DNA from: UBA1858 sp045106935
Lineage (GTDB): Bacteria > Pseudomonadota > Gammaproteobacteria > UBA4575
Assembly: GCA_045106935.1 (NCBI GenBank)
Contig: JBGCFN010000031.1
Coordinates: 1-53,277 of the forward strand
Direction: 5' to 3'
DNA length: 53,277 nucleotides
The position numbers and the translations under genes are program-made. The notes below the pieces were generated by a model. It was not told the DNA's origin. It ran no database searches and worked only from the letters and a program-made list of their open reading frames with translations. Of this stretch, positions 17,782-26,419 are shown in pieces; position 1 is the first letter of the stretch, and each line of letters starts with the position of its first letter.

Positions 17782-17799
17782 TATACCCGTGGAGGTATA
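17782..17799. promoter_or_regulatory. Inverted repeat TATACC-N6-GGTATA between sdhC and ygfZ
   Basis: The 18-bp element TATACCCGTGGAGGTATA lies in the divergent sdhC/ygfZ control region. Perfect 6-bp arms spaced by 6 suit a dimeric regulator. No family can be assigned from the sequence. Confidence 0.35.
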
Positions 17800-17837
17800 A
17801 CAAGAGGCTGGAAATTACATTACTTTGGCTTCAGAAG

Positions 17838-17854
17838 CTAGCTTGACAAGCTAG
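17838..17854. promoter_or_regulatory. Palindrome CTAGCTTG-A-CAAGCTAG upstream of ygfZ
   Basis: Perfect 8-bp arms around one central base, 42 bp before the ygfZ start and about 200 bp before sdhC. Its size and symmetry fit a dimeric repressor/activator site. It lacks a T run, so it is not a terminator. Confidence 0.45.
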
Positions 17855-17896
17855 ATTTGCAATCAAATACGCACTTCATTTGTATAGGTATCCATT

Positions 17897-18904
17897 GTGA
17901 CTGTAAGCATTTTAGACAACCCGACAACACCCGATCAGTTTTCGGCCGATTTAAACAAACCTACCTTAGTTAATCTAAGTCATTTAGCTTGCTACCGTAT
18001 TGATGGTGACGATGCCTCTGCTTTCTTACAAGGCCAGTTTTCTAACGACATCAATGATGTCACGCCTAGCACAGGACAACTCAGTAGTTACTGCACGCCA
18101 AAAGGCCGCATGTTGGCCATATTTTATATTTGTAAACGAGATAATAGCTATTACTTGGTCACCTCAAGTGATATTGCTGAAGAAGTGATGAAGCGGTTAC
18201 AAATGTTTGTCATGCGCTCCGCAGTCACTATTACACGCTTGGAAGACACATTATTGCTAGGTGTCTGCCATGACACACAACACAATTTACTTAAAGCACT
18301 ACAACTTCAACCTACTGAATCTCATTATCAAGTGAGCGCTAATGATGATTACATCTGCATGAATATACCCAGCGATAAGGCTCGTTATCTCGTCATTGCA
18401 GATCCGATAGCACTTTCACAACTCAGCGATCTAACAACTAATGACATAAATATTTATGATGCCTCCTATTGGCAGTGGCTAGACATCCTAGCAGGACTCC
18501 CAAGCATTTCGGCCAACGTCCAAGAGGCGTTTGTGCCACAAATGGCCAATATGGAGTTAATAGAAGGAGTAAGCTTTAGCAAAGGCTGCTATCCCGGACA
18601 AGAAGTTGTTGCGCGTTTACATTACCTTGGCAATGCCAATAGACGCATGTTTAGAATAGAGACTGATCAAGATGAAGACATAGACATTGGCGATGATATT
18701 TTTACTCAAGATTCTGAGCAGCCGATTGGAAAATTCATCTCCGTAGTTAAAGAAAGTCAGCAGAAATATTCTGGCTTAGCTGTATTAAGAATAGAAGCTG
18801 CAAAAAAGAATCAACTTGCGATTGGCTCTGCATCGGGTAATAGTGCACAAATATTACCATTGCCTTACGAAGTTCCAACCGAATCAAAAAAGAAAGAAAA
18901 ATAA
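17897..18904 (+). CDS. ygfZ: Folate-binding Fe-S cluster maintenance protein YgfZ
   Basis: 335-aa tRNA-modifying/folate-dependent protein of the GcvT-like YgfZ/IBA57 family, needed for activity of certain [4Fe-4S] enzymes such as MiaB. The diagnostic motif KGCYPGQEVVAR has its cysteine at 231. The N-terminal DASAFLQGQFSNDI and SYCTPKGRMLA segments are the usual GcvT-fold signatures. The start is GTG at 17897; upstream AGGTA is a weak ribosome site and no ATG fits. Divergent from the sdh operon, whose SdhB needs Fe-S clusters; the E. coli ygfZ also neighbours sdhE/ygfX, so the association is conserved here in altered form. Confidence 0.92.
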   Translation: MTVSILDNPTTPDQFSADLNKPTLVNLSHLACYRIDGDDASAFLQGQFSNDINDVTPSTGQLSSYCTPKGRMLAIFYICKRDNSYYLVTSSDIAEEVMKRLQMFVMRSAVTITRLEDTLLLGVCHDTQHNLLKALQLQPTESHYQVSANDDYICMNIPSDKARYLVIADPIALSQLSDLTTNDINIYDASYWQWLDILAGLPSISANVQEAFVPQMANMELIEGVSFSKGCYPGQEVVARLHYLGNANRRMFRIETDQDEDIDIGDDIFTQDSEQPIGKFISVVKESQQKYSGLAVLRIEAAKKNQLAIGSASGNSAQILPLPYEVPTESKKKEK

Positions 18905-18905
18905 T

Positions 18906-19067
18906 ATGCGCGCCATCGTCTTATATCTTGCTATTGCTGCATTGGCAGCACTTGCCGCTTACATTATTCGAGCTAACAGCAAAGTGATATCAAACATCTT
19001 ACTTTTTGTATCATTGATTAGCTTATGCATACTCGGTGTCTCTATTGTTATCGAGCAAATTGATTAA
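18906..19067 (+). CDS. Small membrane protein, two hydrophobic segments
   Basis: 53-aa protein beginning MRAIVLYLAIAALAALAAY. It has two hydrophobic segments (about 2-20 and 29-48) separated by a short polar turn (RANSKV). The ATG lies one base after the ygfZ stop, which argues for translational coupling. I do not recognise the family; a similar small membrane protein after ygfZ in related genomes would support it as a true gene. Function unknown. Confidence 0.6.
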   Translation: MRAIVLYLAIAALAALAAYIIRANSKVISNILLFVSLISLCILGVSIVIEQID

Positions 19068-19591
19068 ATACTATTTAACCAGTCAGCTAACATCTAAACT
19101 TAAATATTACGAATTCTGTCAATCAAATTGATAGGTAAACCTATAAAACCCTCACATAATGATCACCACAACATGGTCACAAAGTTTTACCCAAACAAAA
19201 ATCCATAAAATATAAATTGTTTCCTCTGACGTGGTGAGAACTTAAGACAACAAATAACCTACAGAGCCCATGTGCTTGATTTCACATATTATTTAAATTC
19301 ACTCATTTAATTTCTGATCAAATTACGAACATTTTCGCTCGAAATTTAACTTCCAAAACTGTGAACTGATTGATTTTTTTTAAGTTTTAACACGTCACAA
19401 TACCTCACGTATGTTGATACAACTAACACTTAGATTTGCACAAGTGTTTTAATTTTGTAGCACCGCAATCAAGAAGGAACTACTTCCTGCTCGAAGATGA
19501 CGCACAAAATTCACACATGCACTAGGTTCGCTGTATCACTGCAACTAACCCTTTATAGTCACCTTAAAGAAACAGTAATTTGAGAATGATG
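19068..19591. other. Non-coding interval
   Basis: 524 bp, strongly AT-rich, with only short imperfect inverted repeats such as TAGGTAAACCTA. I see no tRNA, no terminator and no convincing gene. It should hold the promoter for the small gene at 19592. Confidence 0.6.
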
Positions 19592-19801
19592 ATGAGTTTA
19601 AAGCCTGAAGATTCACTCGACGATAGACGCTCAGAACAAGACCGTCGCCGCGCCGATAAAAGCTTATGGGCCAAGAAAATAGAAAGAAGAAAAAGACCAG
19701 ATCGTCGAATGGAAGGATTAGACGTGGAAGTCATTGAGGTAAGTGAAGATGAATTTTTAGAAATATTTTCGCAATTTACAACCAAATTTAGTCCCGCATA
19801 G
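19592..19801 (+). CDS. Small basic/acidic hypothetical protein with repeated RR pairs
   Basis: 69-aa protein from the ATG at 19592. The first half is rich in DRR/ERR pairs (DDRRSEQDRRRADK, KKIERRKRPDRRM) and the second half is acidic (VEVIEVSEDEFLEIFSQF). Three ATG codons in tandem (19586, 19589, 19592) and an in-frame TTG (19580) leave the start open; the last ATG has GAG 7 nt upstream. The charge segregation suggests a nucleic-acid- or protein-binding peptide, but I recognise no family. The reverse-strand frame over the same bases is considered a shadow. It converges with lysS. Confidence 0.5.
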   Translation: MSLKPEDSLDDRRSEQDRRRADKSLWAKKIERRKRPDRRMEGLDVEVIEVSEDEFLEIFSQFTTKFSPA

Positions 19802-19841
19802 CAGGTTTACTATTTTCGAACCGTGAAAGAAAATTTTCAAA

Positions 19842-21335
19842 TTACTCCGCTCTCATCTGAGGGAATAACAATACATCTCTTATTGAAGCAGAATCCGTAA
19901 ACAACATCACCAAACGATCTATTCCTATCCCTTCGCCTGCCGTGGGCGGCAACCCATACTCTAGCGCACGTATATAATCAGCATCATAATGCATGGCTTC
20001 TTCATCCCCTCCATCCTTTTGTGCGACCTGCTCTTTAAAGCGAGCGGCTTGATCTTCAGCATCATTCAACTCTGAAAACCCATTGGCAATTTCTTTTCCG
20101 CCAACAAAAAATTCAAACCGATCGGTTACTTCAGGATTTTGATCATTACGTCGCGCAAGCGGTGATACTTCAGTGGGATACTGAGTAATAAAAGTTGGTT
20201 GATCAAGTCTATCTTCAACAGTTTTTTCAAATATTTCTATGAGTAATTTACCGGTGCCATAGGATTTTTCATGCGGAATATTTAAATGATCACACACAGT
20301 GCGCAAGGACTCGACTGTCGACAAATCTTCTTCAGACAAATTTGCATTCATTTTAAGCACGGACTCTTTGACAGACATTCTTGTAAAGGGTTGCTCAAAG
20401 TCATACGTCGATCCTTGATAATCGATCGTATATCTACCGTATAGATGATGCGCAAGTTGTCTTAACATATCTTCAGTACGGTCCATCAACGTATGGTACT
20501 CAGCATAGGCCTCATAAAATTCCAGCATTGTGAATTCTGGATTATGCCTTGTAGAGAGTCCTTCGTTTCTAAAGTTACGATTAATCTCAAAAACTTTTTC
20601 AAACCCACCCACCACTAGACGCTTCAAATATAATTCTGGTGCTATGCGCAAGAATAATTGCATATCAAGTGCGTTATGATGTGTCACAAATGGTTTAGCT
20701 GCAGCTCCACCTGGAATAGATTGCATCATGGGCGTTTCAACTTCGAGGAAATCTTTATCGTTAAGATAACTGCGAATAAAGGCGACAATTTTTGAACGGA
20801 TCTTAAATGTTTCGCGCGCTTCTTGATTCATAATCAAATCTACATAGCGCATACGATATCGTTGCTCTTGATCAGTCAAACCATGGAATTTTTCAGGCAA
20901 TGGCCGCAGCGATTTTGTTAGCAACACGACAGATTCCATCTTCACATACAAATCACCCTTGCCGGACTTACTAATAGGCCCCGACACTCCAATAATATCT
21001 CCAATATCCCAAGTATCGATCTCTTTAATTAACGTTTTGTCTAAGCCTTTACGATCAATATAAGCTTGAATTCTTCCGGACATATCTTGAAGAAGCAAAA
21101 ATGGACCACGTTGTGCCATTATTCGCCCAGCAATATTTGCATGCTGATTTAATTCAGTTAACTCTTCTTTAGACTTGTCAGAAAATTTATTCTGCAAATC
21201 ATTTGCCAATGAGTCTCGACTAAAGTCATTTGGAAACGCATTACGATTTGCGCGAATTTCAGCAAGTTTTTCACGTCTCAGTGAAATTAACTTATTTTCA
21301 TCTTGCTGCTCTTGATTATTATCTTGTTCACTCAT
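19842..21335 (-). CDS. lysS: Lysyl-tRNA synthetase, class II
   Basis: 497-aa class II lysyl-tRNA synthetase. An N-terminal OB-fold anticodon-binding domain (about 60-170, IAGRIMAQRGPFLLLQDMSG) is followed by the catalytic core: motif 1 around VETPMMQSIPGGAAAKPF, motif 2 FEINRNFRNEG..TRHNPEF, and motif 3 GEGIGIDRLVMLF. Length matches E. coli LysS (505). It lies 26 bp after prfB, giving the conserved recJ-prfB-lysS order. Confidence 0.97.
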   Translation of the reverse strand: MSEQDNNQEQQDENKLISLRREKLAEIRANRNAFPNDFSRDSLANDLQNKFSDKSKEELTELNQHANIAGRIMAQRGPFLLLQDMSGRIQAYIDRKGLDKTLIKEIDTWDIGDIIGVSGPISKSGKGDLYVKMESVVLLTKSLRPLPEKFHGLTDQEQRYRMRYVDLIMNQEARETFKIRSKIVAFIRSYLNDKDFLEVETPMMQSIPGGAAAKPFVTHHNALDMQLFLRIAPELYLKRLVVGGFEKVFEINRNFRNEGLSTRHNPEFTMLEFYEAYAEYHTLMDRTEDMLRQLAHHLYGRYTIDYQGSTYDFEQPFTRMSVKESVLKMNANLSEEDLSTVESLRTVCDHLNIPHEKSYGTGKLLIEIFEKTVEDRLDQPTFITQYPTEVSPLARRNDQNPEVTDRFEFFVGGKEIANGFSELNDAEDQAARFKEQVAQKDGGDEEAMHYDADYIRALEYGLPPTAGEGIGIDRLVMLFTDSASIRDVLLFPQMRAE

Positions 21336-21361
21336 TTGATTTAATTATCCTTAAACCTGGC

Positions 21362-22457
21362 TTACAAGCCATGCTTTAAACTTGCTTCAATAAATTGATC
21401 CAACGCACCATCTAAAACGGCTTGTGTATTACTTGTTTCAACAGAAGTCCTTAAGTCTTTAATACGTGATTGATCTAACACATATGACCTAATTTGACTG
21501 CCCCAACCAATATCAGATTTAGACTCTTCTAACGCTTGTTGCTCAGAGTTACGTTTTTGCATTTCTAACTCATACAGCTTTGCTTTTAACTGTTTCATCG
21601 CAACATCTTTATTTTTATGTTGGGAACGATCATTTTGGCATTGCGTGACAGCACCCGTTGGCAGATGGGTTATACGCACTGCAGATTCGGTCTTATTTAC
21701 ATGCTGCCCTCCTGCCCCACTTGCGCGATAAACATCAATGCGCAAATCAGCAGGATTAATCTCAATATCAATATCGTCATCAACTTCTGGTGAAACAAAT
21801 ACTGCAGCGAATGAGGTATGTCTACGGTTGCCTGAATCAAATGGAGACTTTCGTACTAATCTATGCACACCTGTTTCAGTTCGCAGCCAACCAAATGCAT
21901 ATTCTCCATCAAATTTAATCGTGGCACTTTTTATCCCTGCGACATCCCCTGGAGAAGCTTCAATCAATTCAGTTTTAAATCCCTTATCTTCGCCCCAACG
22001 CAAGTACATACGTAGAATCATTTCAGCCCAATCTTGAGCTTCCGTGCCTCCTGACCCAGACTGAATATCCAAGAAAGCATTATTGGTATCCATTTCGCCT
22101 GAAAACATTCGTCGAAATTCTAATTGACCAACTTGATCCTCCAAGACCTTTAAGTCTTCAAGTACAGCATTAACAGTAGATTCATCATCTTCCATCTCTG
22201 CCAGTTCTAATAACTCTCTCGCTTCTGTGACGCCCTGTTCAGCTGTGCGAATAGTATTCACTATCGATTCATATTGAGAACGTCGCTTTCCTAAGTCTTG
22301 TGCGTGCTCAGGATTGCTCCATACATCAGGATCTTCTAGCTCTCGTGACACTTCTTCCAGTTGTTCTACTTTGACATCATAGTCAAAGATACCCCCTAAG
22401 CGAATTAACTCGCTCACCGAGATCTTTTAGTTGATTAAAATAAAGTGCCAGTTCCAT
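21362..22457 (-). CDS. prfB: Peptide chain release factor 2 with programmed +1 frameshift
   Basis: RF2, terminating translation at UGA/UAA. The longest single frame (351 aa from a GTG at 22417) lacks the true N-terminus. An upstream zero frame starts at ATG 22457 (MELALYFNQLKDLGERV), runs 24 codons and stops at an in-frame TGA (22385-22383). The junction reads AGGGGG TAT CTT TGA C, matching the E. coli RF2 frameshift site: internal Shine-Dalgarno-like AGGGGG, slippery CTT and a weak stop TGAC. A +1 shift joins GYL to DYD and gives 364 aa, against 365 in E. coli. RF2 anticodon motif SPF (KSPFDSG) and catalytic GGQ (SGAGGQHVN) are present. RF2 level thus autoregulates its own synthesis. Confidence 0.97.
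22383..22396 (-). promoter_or_regulatory. RF2 programmed +1 frameshift site
   Basis: On the minus strand the bases read AGGGGG-TAT-CTT-TGA followed by C. The purine-rich box pairs with 16S rRNA three bases before the CTT slippery codon, and the UGA is read only when RF2 is plentiful. It is essentially the same as the E. coli element. Confidence 0.95.
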
Positions 22458-22509
22458 AGCTATGTCGTTTACGAAGGTTTAAGCCGAGTATGATAACGCA
22501 CTCGCACTA

Positions 22510-24255
22510 CTAGTGCATCGCCCGTACTTCCAAGTGACGAATGAGTAACTGCGGCGATTCAATTCCTCGAAATAAATTTACATCTAGCTCATAAGCAGCA
22601 TGAACAATTGACGCTCTATTATTCCAATCAAAATTTGCATAATTAAAGGCGATGGCATTAACAGAATTACTTCCTTCATGTGACTGCAAAGTTAGTTTTA
22701 AATGATGCTCACCGACAACTCTATAATCTAATACCTTAAATTCCCCATCAAAGACTGGCACAGGAAAACCTTGCCCCCATGGCCCCGAAGTTCTTAAAAG
22801 TTTTGCCGTATCTAAACTGAGATTATTCTCATTCAACACACCATCCGAGAGAATTTCTGCTTGCAAATCATCTGGAGACAACCACTCCTCCAAGACCTGC
22901 TTAAATGCAAAAACAAATTCATCATATTTATCTTTAGATAAGCTCAAACCTGCCGCCATCGCGTGGCCACCAAATTTGGCAATCAAAGTAGGATTTCTCG
23001 CCGCGATGGTATCTAGCACGTCTCTAATATGAACGCCCGGGATGGAACGCGCAGAGCCTTTTAACTCGTTTTCACCACTATTCGCAAATGCAATGGTGGG
23101 TCGATAGTATTTCTCTTTAACACGTGCCGCGAGTATTCCAATGACCCCCTGATGCCAATCAGGTTGATAAATACATAGACCTAATTCATTTTTGTTAGCA
23201 AGCGACTCATTATTTTTTAAGCGATCTAAACTTTTAATCGCTTCCTCTTTCATTTGGCCCTCGATCTCGCGTCTTTCGATATTTAACGCATGCAAGCGAG
23301 AAGCAAGTTCATTTGCAATCGATTCATTCTTAGCAAGCAAACATTCAATACCTATCGACATATCTTCTAATCTGCCGGCAGCATTAACACGTGGACCGAC
23401 ATAAAAGGCTAAATCGGTCGATACGGCTCGTGAATATTCACTCCCCGCAATCTTAAGTAATGCCAAAATTCCGGGACAACATTGACCTGCTCGTATTCTG
23501 CGTAGACCTTGCTCAACTAATATGCGGTTATTGCGATCAAGTGGAACGACATCCGCCACTGTGCCTAGGGCAACTAAATCCAATAACTCAGCAAAATTTG
23601 GCTCAGGAAGGTTTTGCGATTTAAACCAGTTTTGCTCTCTCATATACGAGCGCAACGCAATTAACACATAGAACATGACCCCAACACCAGCAAGTGACTT
23701 ACTCAAAAAATCATCACCAGGTTGGTTAGGATTGACGATGACATTCGCATTGGGCAATGCCTCTCCTGGCAAGTGGTGATCTGTTACCAATACATTGATG
23801 CCAAGATCACGCGCGCAATTCACACCCGCAATACTAGAAATGCCATTATCCACTGTGATTATAAGATTAGGTTCGTTTTCCTGGGCTAATTGAACAATTT
23901 CAGGGGTTAATCCATAACCAAATTCAAACCGATTAGGCACAATATAACTCACCTTTGCAGCACCTAAACTAATTAAGCCACGCATCGCCAATGCAGTGCT
24001 GGTGGCGCCATCCGCATCATAGTCACCGACAATGATCATTGCCCCATCATTTGCGATCGTGTCATACAGTAATTTCGCTGCATCATTAACACCTAATAAG
24101 GTGTTGGGAGGCAAAATATTCTGTATCGACATCTCTAAATGGGCAGGATCCGTGACACCTCGATTCGCGTATACTCTTTGTAACAGTCCAGGAAGCTTAG
24201 ATTGTGCAAGTGATTGTTCTAACAGGGACGCACGTCTTTTTACTCGAGAATTCAT
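22510..24255 (-). CDS. recJ: Single-stranded-DNA-specific exonuclease RecJ
   Basis: 581-aa 5'-3' single-strand exonuclease acting in recombination and mismatch repair. DHH-superfamily motifs are clear: GDYDADGATST (77-87), TVDNGISS, TDHHLPGE (around 159-166), then the DHHA1 motif region with GVIGILAARVKEKYYRPTIAF and GGHAMAAGLSL. Length matches E. coli RecJ (577). First gene of recJ-prfB-lysS; the prfB start is 52 bp downstream. Confidence 0.96.
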   Translation of the reverse strand: MNSRVKRRASLLEQSLAQSKLPGLLQRVYANRGVTDPAHLEMSIQNILPPNTLLGVNDAAKLLYDTIANDGAMIIVGDYDADGATSTALAMRGLISLGAAKVSYIVPNRFEFGYGLTPEIVQLAQENEPNLIITVDNGISSIAGVNCARDLGINVLVTDHHLPGEALPNANVIVNPNQPGDDFLSKSLAGVGVMFYVLIALRSYMREQNWFKSQNLPEPNFAELLDLVALGTVADVVPLDRNNRILVEQGLRRIRAGQCCPGILALLKIAGSEYSRAVSTDLAFYVGPRVNAAGRLEDMSIGIECLLAKNESIANELASRLHALNIERREIEGQMKEEAIKSLDRLKNNESLANKNELGLCIYQPDWHQGVIGILAARVKEKYYRPTIAFANSGENELKGSARSIPGVHIRDVLDTIAARNPTLIAKFGGHAMAAGLSLSKDKYDEFVFAFKQVLEEWLSPDDLQAEILSDGVLNENNLSLDTAKLLRTSGPWGQGFPVPVFDGEFKVLDYRVVGEHHLKLTLQSHEGSNSVNAIAFNYANFDWNNRASIVHAAYELDVNLFRGIESPQLLIRHLEVRAMH

Positions 24256-24370
24256 TGGCAGGAGTTTAACAACAACTACTCACTTGGCACATCAGAAATA
24301 ACATTTATTTTAATTAATATTATTTCTATATATTACTTATAACTCATTGTTTTAAATTTATTTATCTAAA

Positions 24371-25828
24371 ATGGCTCAACACTTACTTTTTCTTACTGGC
24401 AAACTTGCAGAAAAAAGTTTGCACAAAGTACTGGAAAGCATGCAGCCGACCGACTTTAGTTATGAGGTACATCAAATTGGCGTGAGCGTCGCCGCGTTAA
24501 TGACCACCGACTTGATTGCGAGACGATTAAAAGACGTTTCTCAGTTCGATAAAGTAATTTTACCTGGCCGCTGCCGCGGTGATATTGATCTACTTGCTGA
24601 TCAATTAGGCAAGCCAGTTGAACGTGGACCAGAAGAACTCAAGGACCTTCCTCAGCATTTTGGCCATGCTGCCAAGAAATCTGACTTAAGCCAGTATTCA
24701 ACTGATATTTTTGCTGAAATTGTTGACGCACCTAATATGTCCGTTGAGGAGATTATTGCTCGCGCGGAAAAGTACAGAAATGATGGTGCAAATGTCATTG
24801 ATTTAGGCTGCTTACCGAATACGCCTTTTGGCCATTTAGCAGAATCAGTACAAGCACTTAAATCTGCTAATTTTAAAGTTAGCGTGGATTCTTTACTTGC
24901 CGAAGATCTCGTGACTGGCGGAAAAGCTGGCGCAGATTTTTTATTAAGTTTACAACATAACTCATTATGGGTATTAGAAAAAGTAGACTCTACACCAATC
25001 ATCATCGGCGACCCTCACAGCAATATGCGCTCACTTTATAAAACCATCGACATTCTCCTTAATGAAGGCGTACGGTTTATTGCTGATCCGATTCTAGACC
25101 CCATTAACTTTAATTTTACTGAGTCAATTGTCCGATACCGAAATTTACGTAAGCGTTATCCTGAGATTGAAATCATGATGGGGGTTGGCAACTTAACTGA
25201 GCTGACACATGTCGACAGCGCAGGTACAAACGCATTGCTAATGGGCATTATCTCCGAATTAAACATTGGTCATATTCTAGCCACAGAAGTGAGTGAGCAC
25301 TGTCGGAAGTCTGTCAAAGAAGCGGATCTCGCTCGCCGAATTATGTTCGCCTCAAAAGAAGACAACATCCCACCCAAGGGCTATCACAATGGGTTAATGG
25401 CACTTCATGAGCGCAAGCCTTTCCCCTATGACATTAACGAAATTAAGGAATTTGCCGAAGGGGTTCGTGACCCAAACTTTAGAATTCAGGTATGTGATGA
25501 AGGCGTCTTCGTATACAATCGCGATGGCATTTGGAATGCCACTGATCCCTTTGATCTTTACCCACACCTAAATGTTGCTGAAGATGGTGCACATGCTTTC
25601 TATTTAGGCTGTGAATTGGCGCGTGCGCAAATTGCTTGGCAATTGGGTAAGCGATACGATCAAGATGAGGAACTCGCTTGGGGCATACATCTGGAAAAAG
25701 AGGAACAAGACTTGAGCGCGTTTAAAGACGAAGGAAGTACCATGCAATCGCGCAAAGATCGCAAAAAAAATCGCACGAATAAAAATAGTGCCTCCAAAGA
25801 CAAAAAGAACGACGCTAGACGCTGCTAA
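24371..25828 (+). CDS. Dihydropteroate synthase-like protein of tetrahydromethanopterin biosynthesis
   Basis: 485-aa protein with an N-terminal DUF6513-type domain (about 1-120, beginning QHLLFLTGKLAE) and a pterin-binding TIM-barrel (about 125-340) related to dihydropteroate synthase: GANVIDLGCLPNTP in place of the DHPS ADIIDIGGEST motif, then KVSVDS and MMGVGNLTELTHVDSAG. Homologues occur in methanogens and H4MPT-using methylotrophs, where they are tied to methanopterin synthesis rather than folate. A C-terminal domain with YPHLNVAEDGAHAFYLG follows. The tail (about 450-485) is Lys/Arg-rich (QSRKDRKKNRTNKN). First gene of a plus-strand cluster with DUF447 (12-bp gap) and mfnB genes; its promoter is shared with recJ in a 115-bp AT-rich gap. 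The exact reaction in bacteria is inferred. Confidence 0.87.
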   Translation: MAQHLLFLTGKLAEKSLHKVLESMQPTDFSYEVHQIGVSVAALMTTDLIARRLKDVSQFDKVILPGRCRGDIDLLADQLGKPVERGPEELKDLPQHFGHAAKKSDLSQYSTDIFAEIVDAPNMSVEEIIARAEKYRNDGANVIDLGCLPNTPFGHLAESVQALKSANFKVSVDSLLAEDLVTGGKAGADFLLSLQHNSLWVLEKVDSTPIIIGDPHSNMRSLYKTIDILLNEGVRFIADPILDPINFNFTESIVRYRNLRKRYPEIEIMMGVGNLTELTHVDSAGTNALLMGIISELNIGHILATEVSEHCRKSVKEADLARRIMFASKEDNIPPKGYHNGLMALHERKPFPYDINEIKEFAEGVRDPNFRIQVCDEGVFVYNRDGIWNATDPFDLYPHLNVAEDGAHAFYLGCELARAQIAWQLGKRYDQDEELAWGIHLEKEEQDLSAFKDEGSTMQSRKDRKKNRTNKNSASKDKKNDARRC

Positions 25829-25840
25829 CCAAATAACATT

Positions 25841-26419
25841 ATGCCTTTTATAAGAGAAAGTATTATTACTACGCTGCATGAAGATGGCAGCGCCCACATT
25901 GCACCTATGGGCGTGCATGAAACTGATCAAGGGTTAATGCTTGCCCCTTTCAAACCTTCTGCAACTTTGAATAATCTTATTCGTGAAGGTACAGCGACAA
26001 TTAATTATCCTGATGATGTACGTATATTTGCAGGCTGCTTAACCGGAAAACGTGATTGGGCAACGTTACCAGCCAGTGTTATCACAGGAATAAGACTACA
26101 AGATTGCTTAGCGCATACAGAAATCAAGATTCATACACACGAGGATCATGAACAAAGACCAAAATTTTATTGTGATGTCGTTCATGAGCAAATGCATAAG
26201 CCATACCATGGTTATAACCGCGCACAGTTTGCTGTGATTGAATTAGCGATACTTGTCAGCCGGCTAAATATGCTTAGTGATGAGAAGATAAACAACGAAA
26301 TTGAATACTTACGTATTGGCTTAGACAAAACTGCAGGCGAACGTGAATTAGAGGCCTGGGGTTGGTTAATGGAAAAAGTTACCCAATTTAGAAACACACA
26401 ATCAGAGAAAGTAACATGA
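25841..26419 (+). CDS. DUF447 family protein, C1-metabolism linked
   Basis: 192-aa protein of the DUF447 family (PF04289), which has a flavin-reductase-like split-barrel N-terminal half (IRESIITTLHEDGSAHIAPMGV, typical of FMN-binding folds) and a helical C-terminal half. The family is found in methanogenic archaea and in methylotrophs that use H4MPT. Here it is sandwiched between the DHPS-like gene (12 bp upstream) and mfnB (ATGA overlap), which strongly suggests a role in methanopterin/methylofuran synthesis or in an associated flavin-dependent reaction. No enzymatic function is proven for the family as far as I know. Confidence 0.82.
   Translation: MPFIRESIITTLHEDGSAHIAPMGVHETDQGLMLAPFKPSATLNNLIREGTATINYPDDVRIFAGCLTGKRDWATLPASVITGIRLQDCLAHTEIKIHTHEDHEQRPKFYCDVVHEQMHKPYHGYNRAQFAVIELAILVSRLNMLSDEKINNEIEYLRIGLDKTAGERELEAWGWLMEKVTQFRNTQSEKVT

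Noticed and set aside
19564..19785. Minus-strand ORF opposite the small DRR protein
   Set aside because: Ser/Arg-rich shadow without start context; plus-strand frame has a better start and composition.
25604..25930. 108-codon minus-strand ORF over the DHPS-like/DUF447 junction
   Set aside because: Antisense to two conserved genes; hydrophobic look comes from complementing Lys-rich codons.
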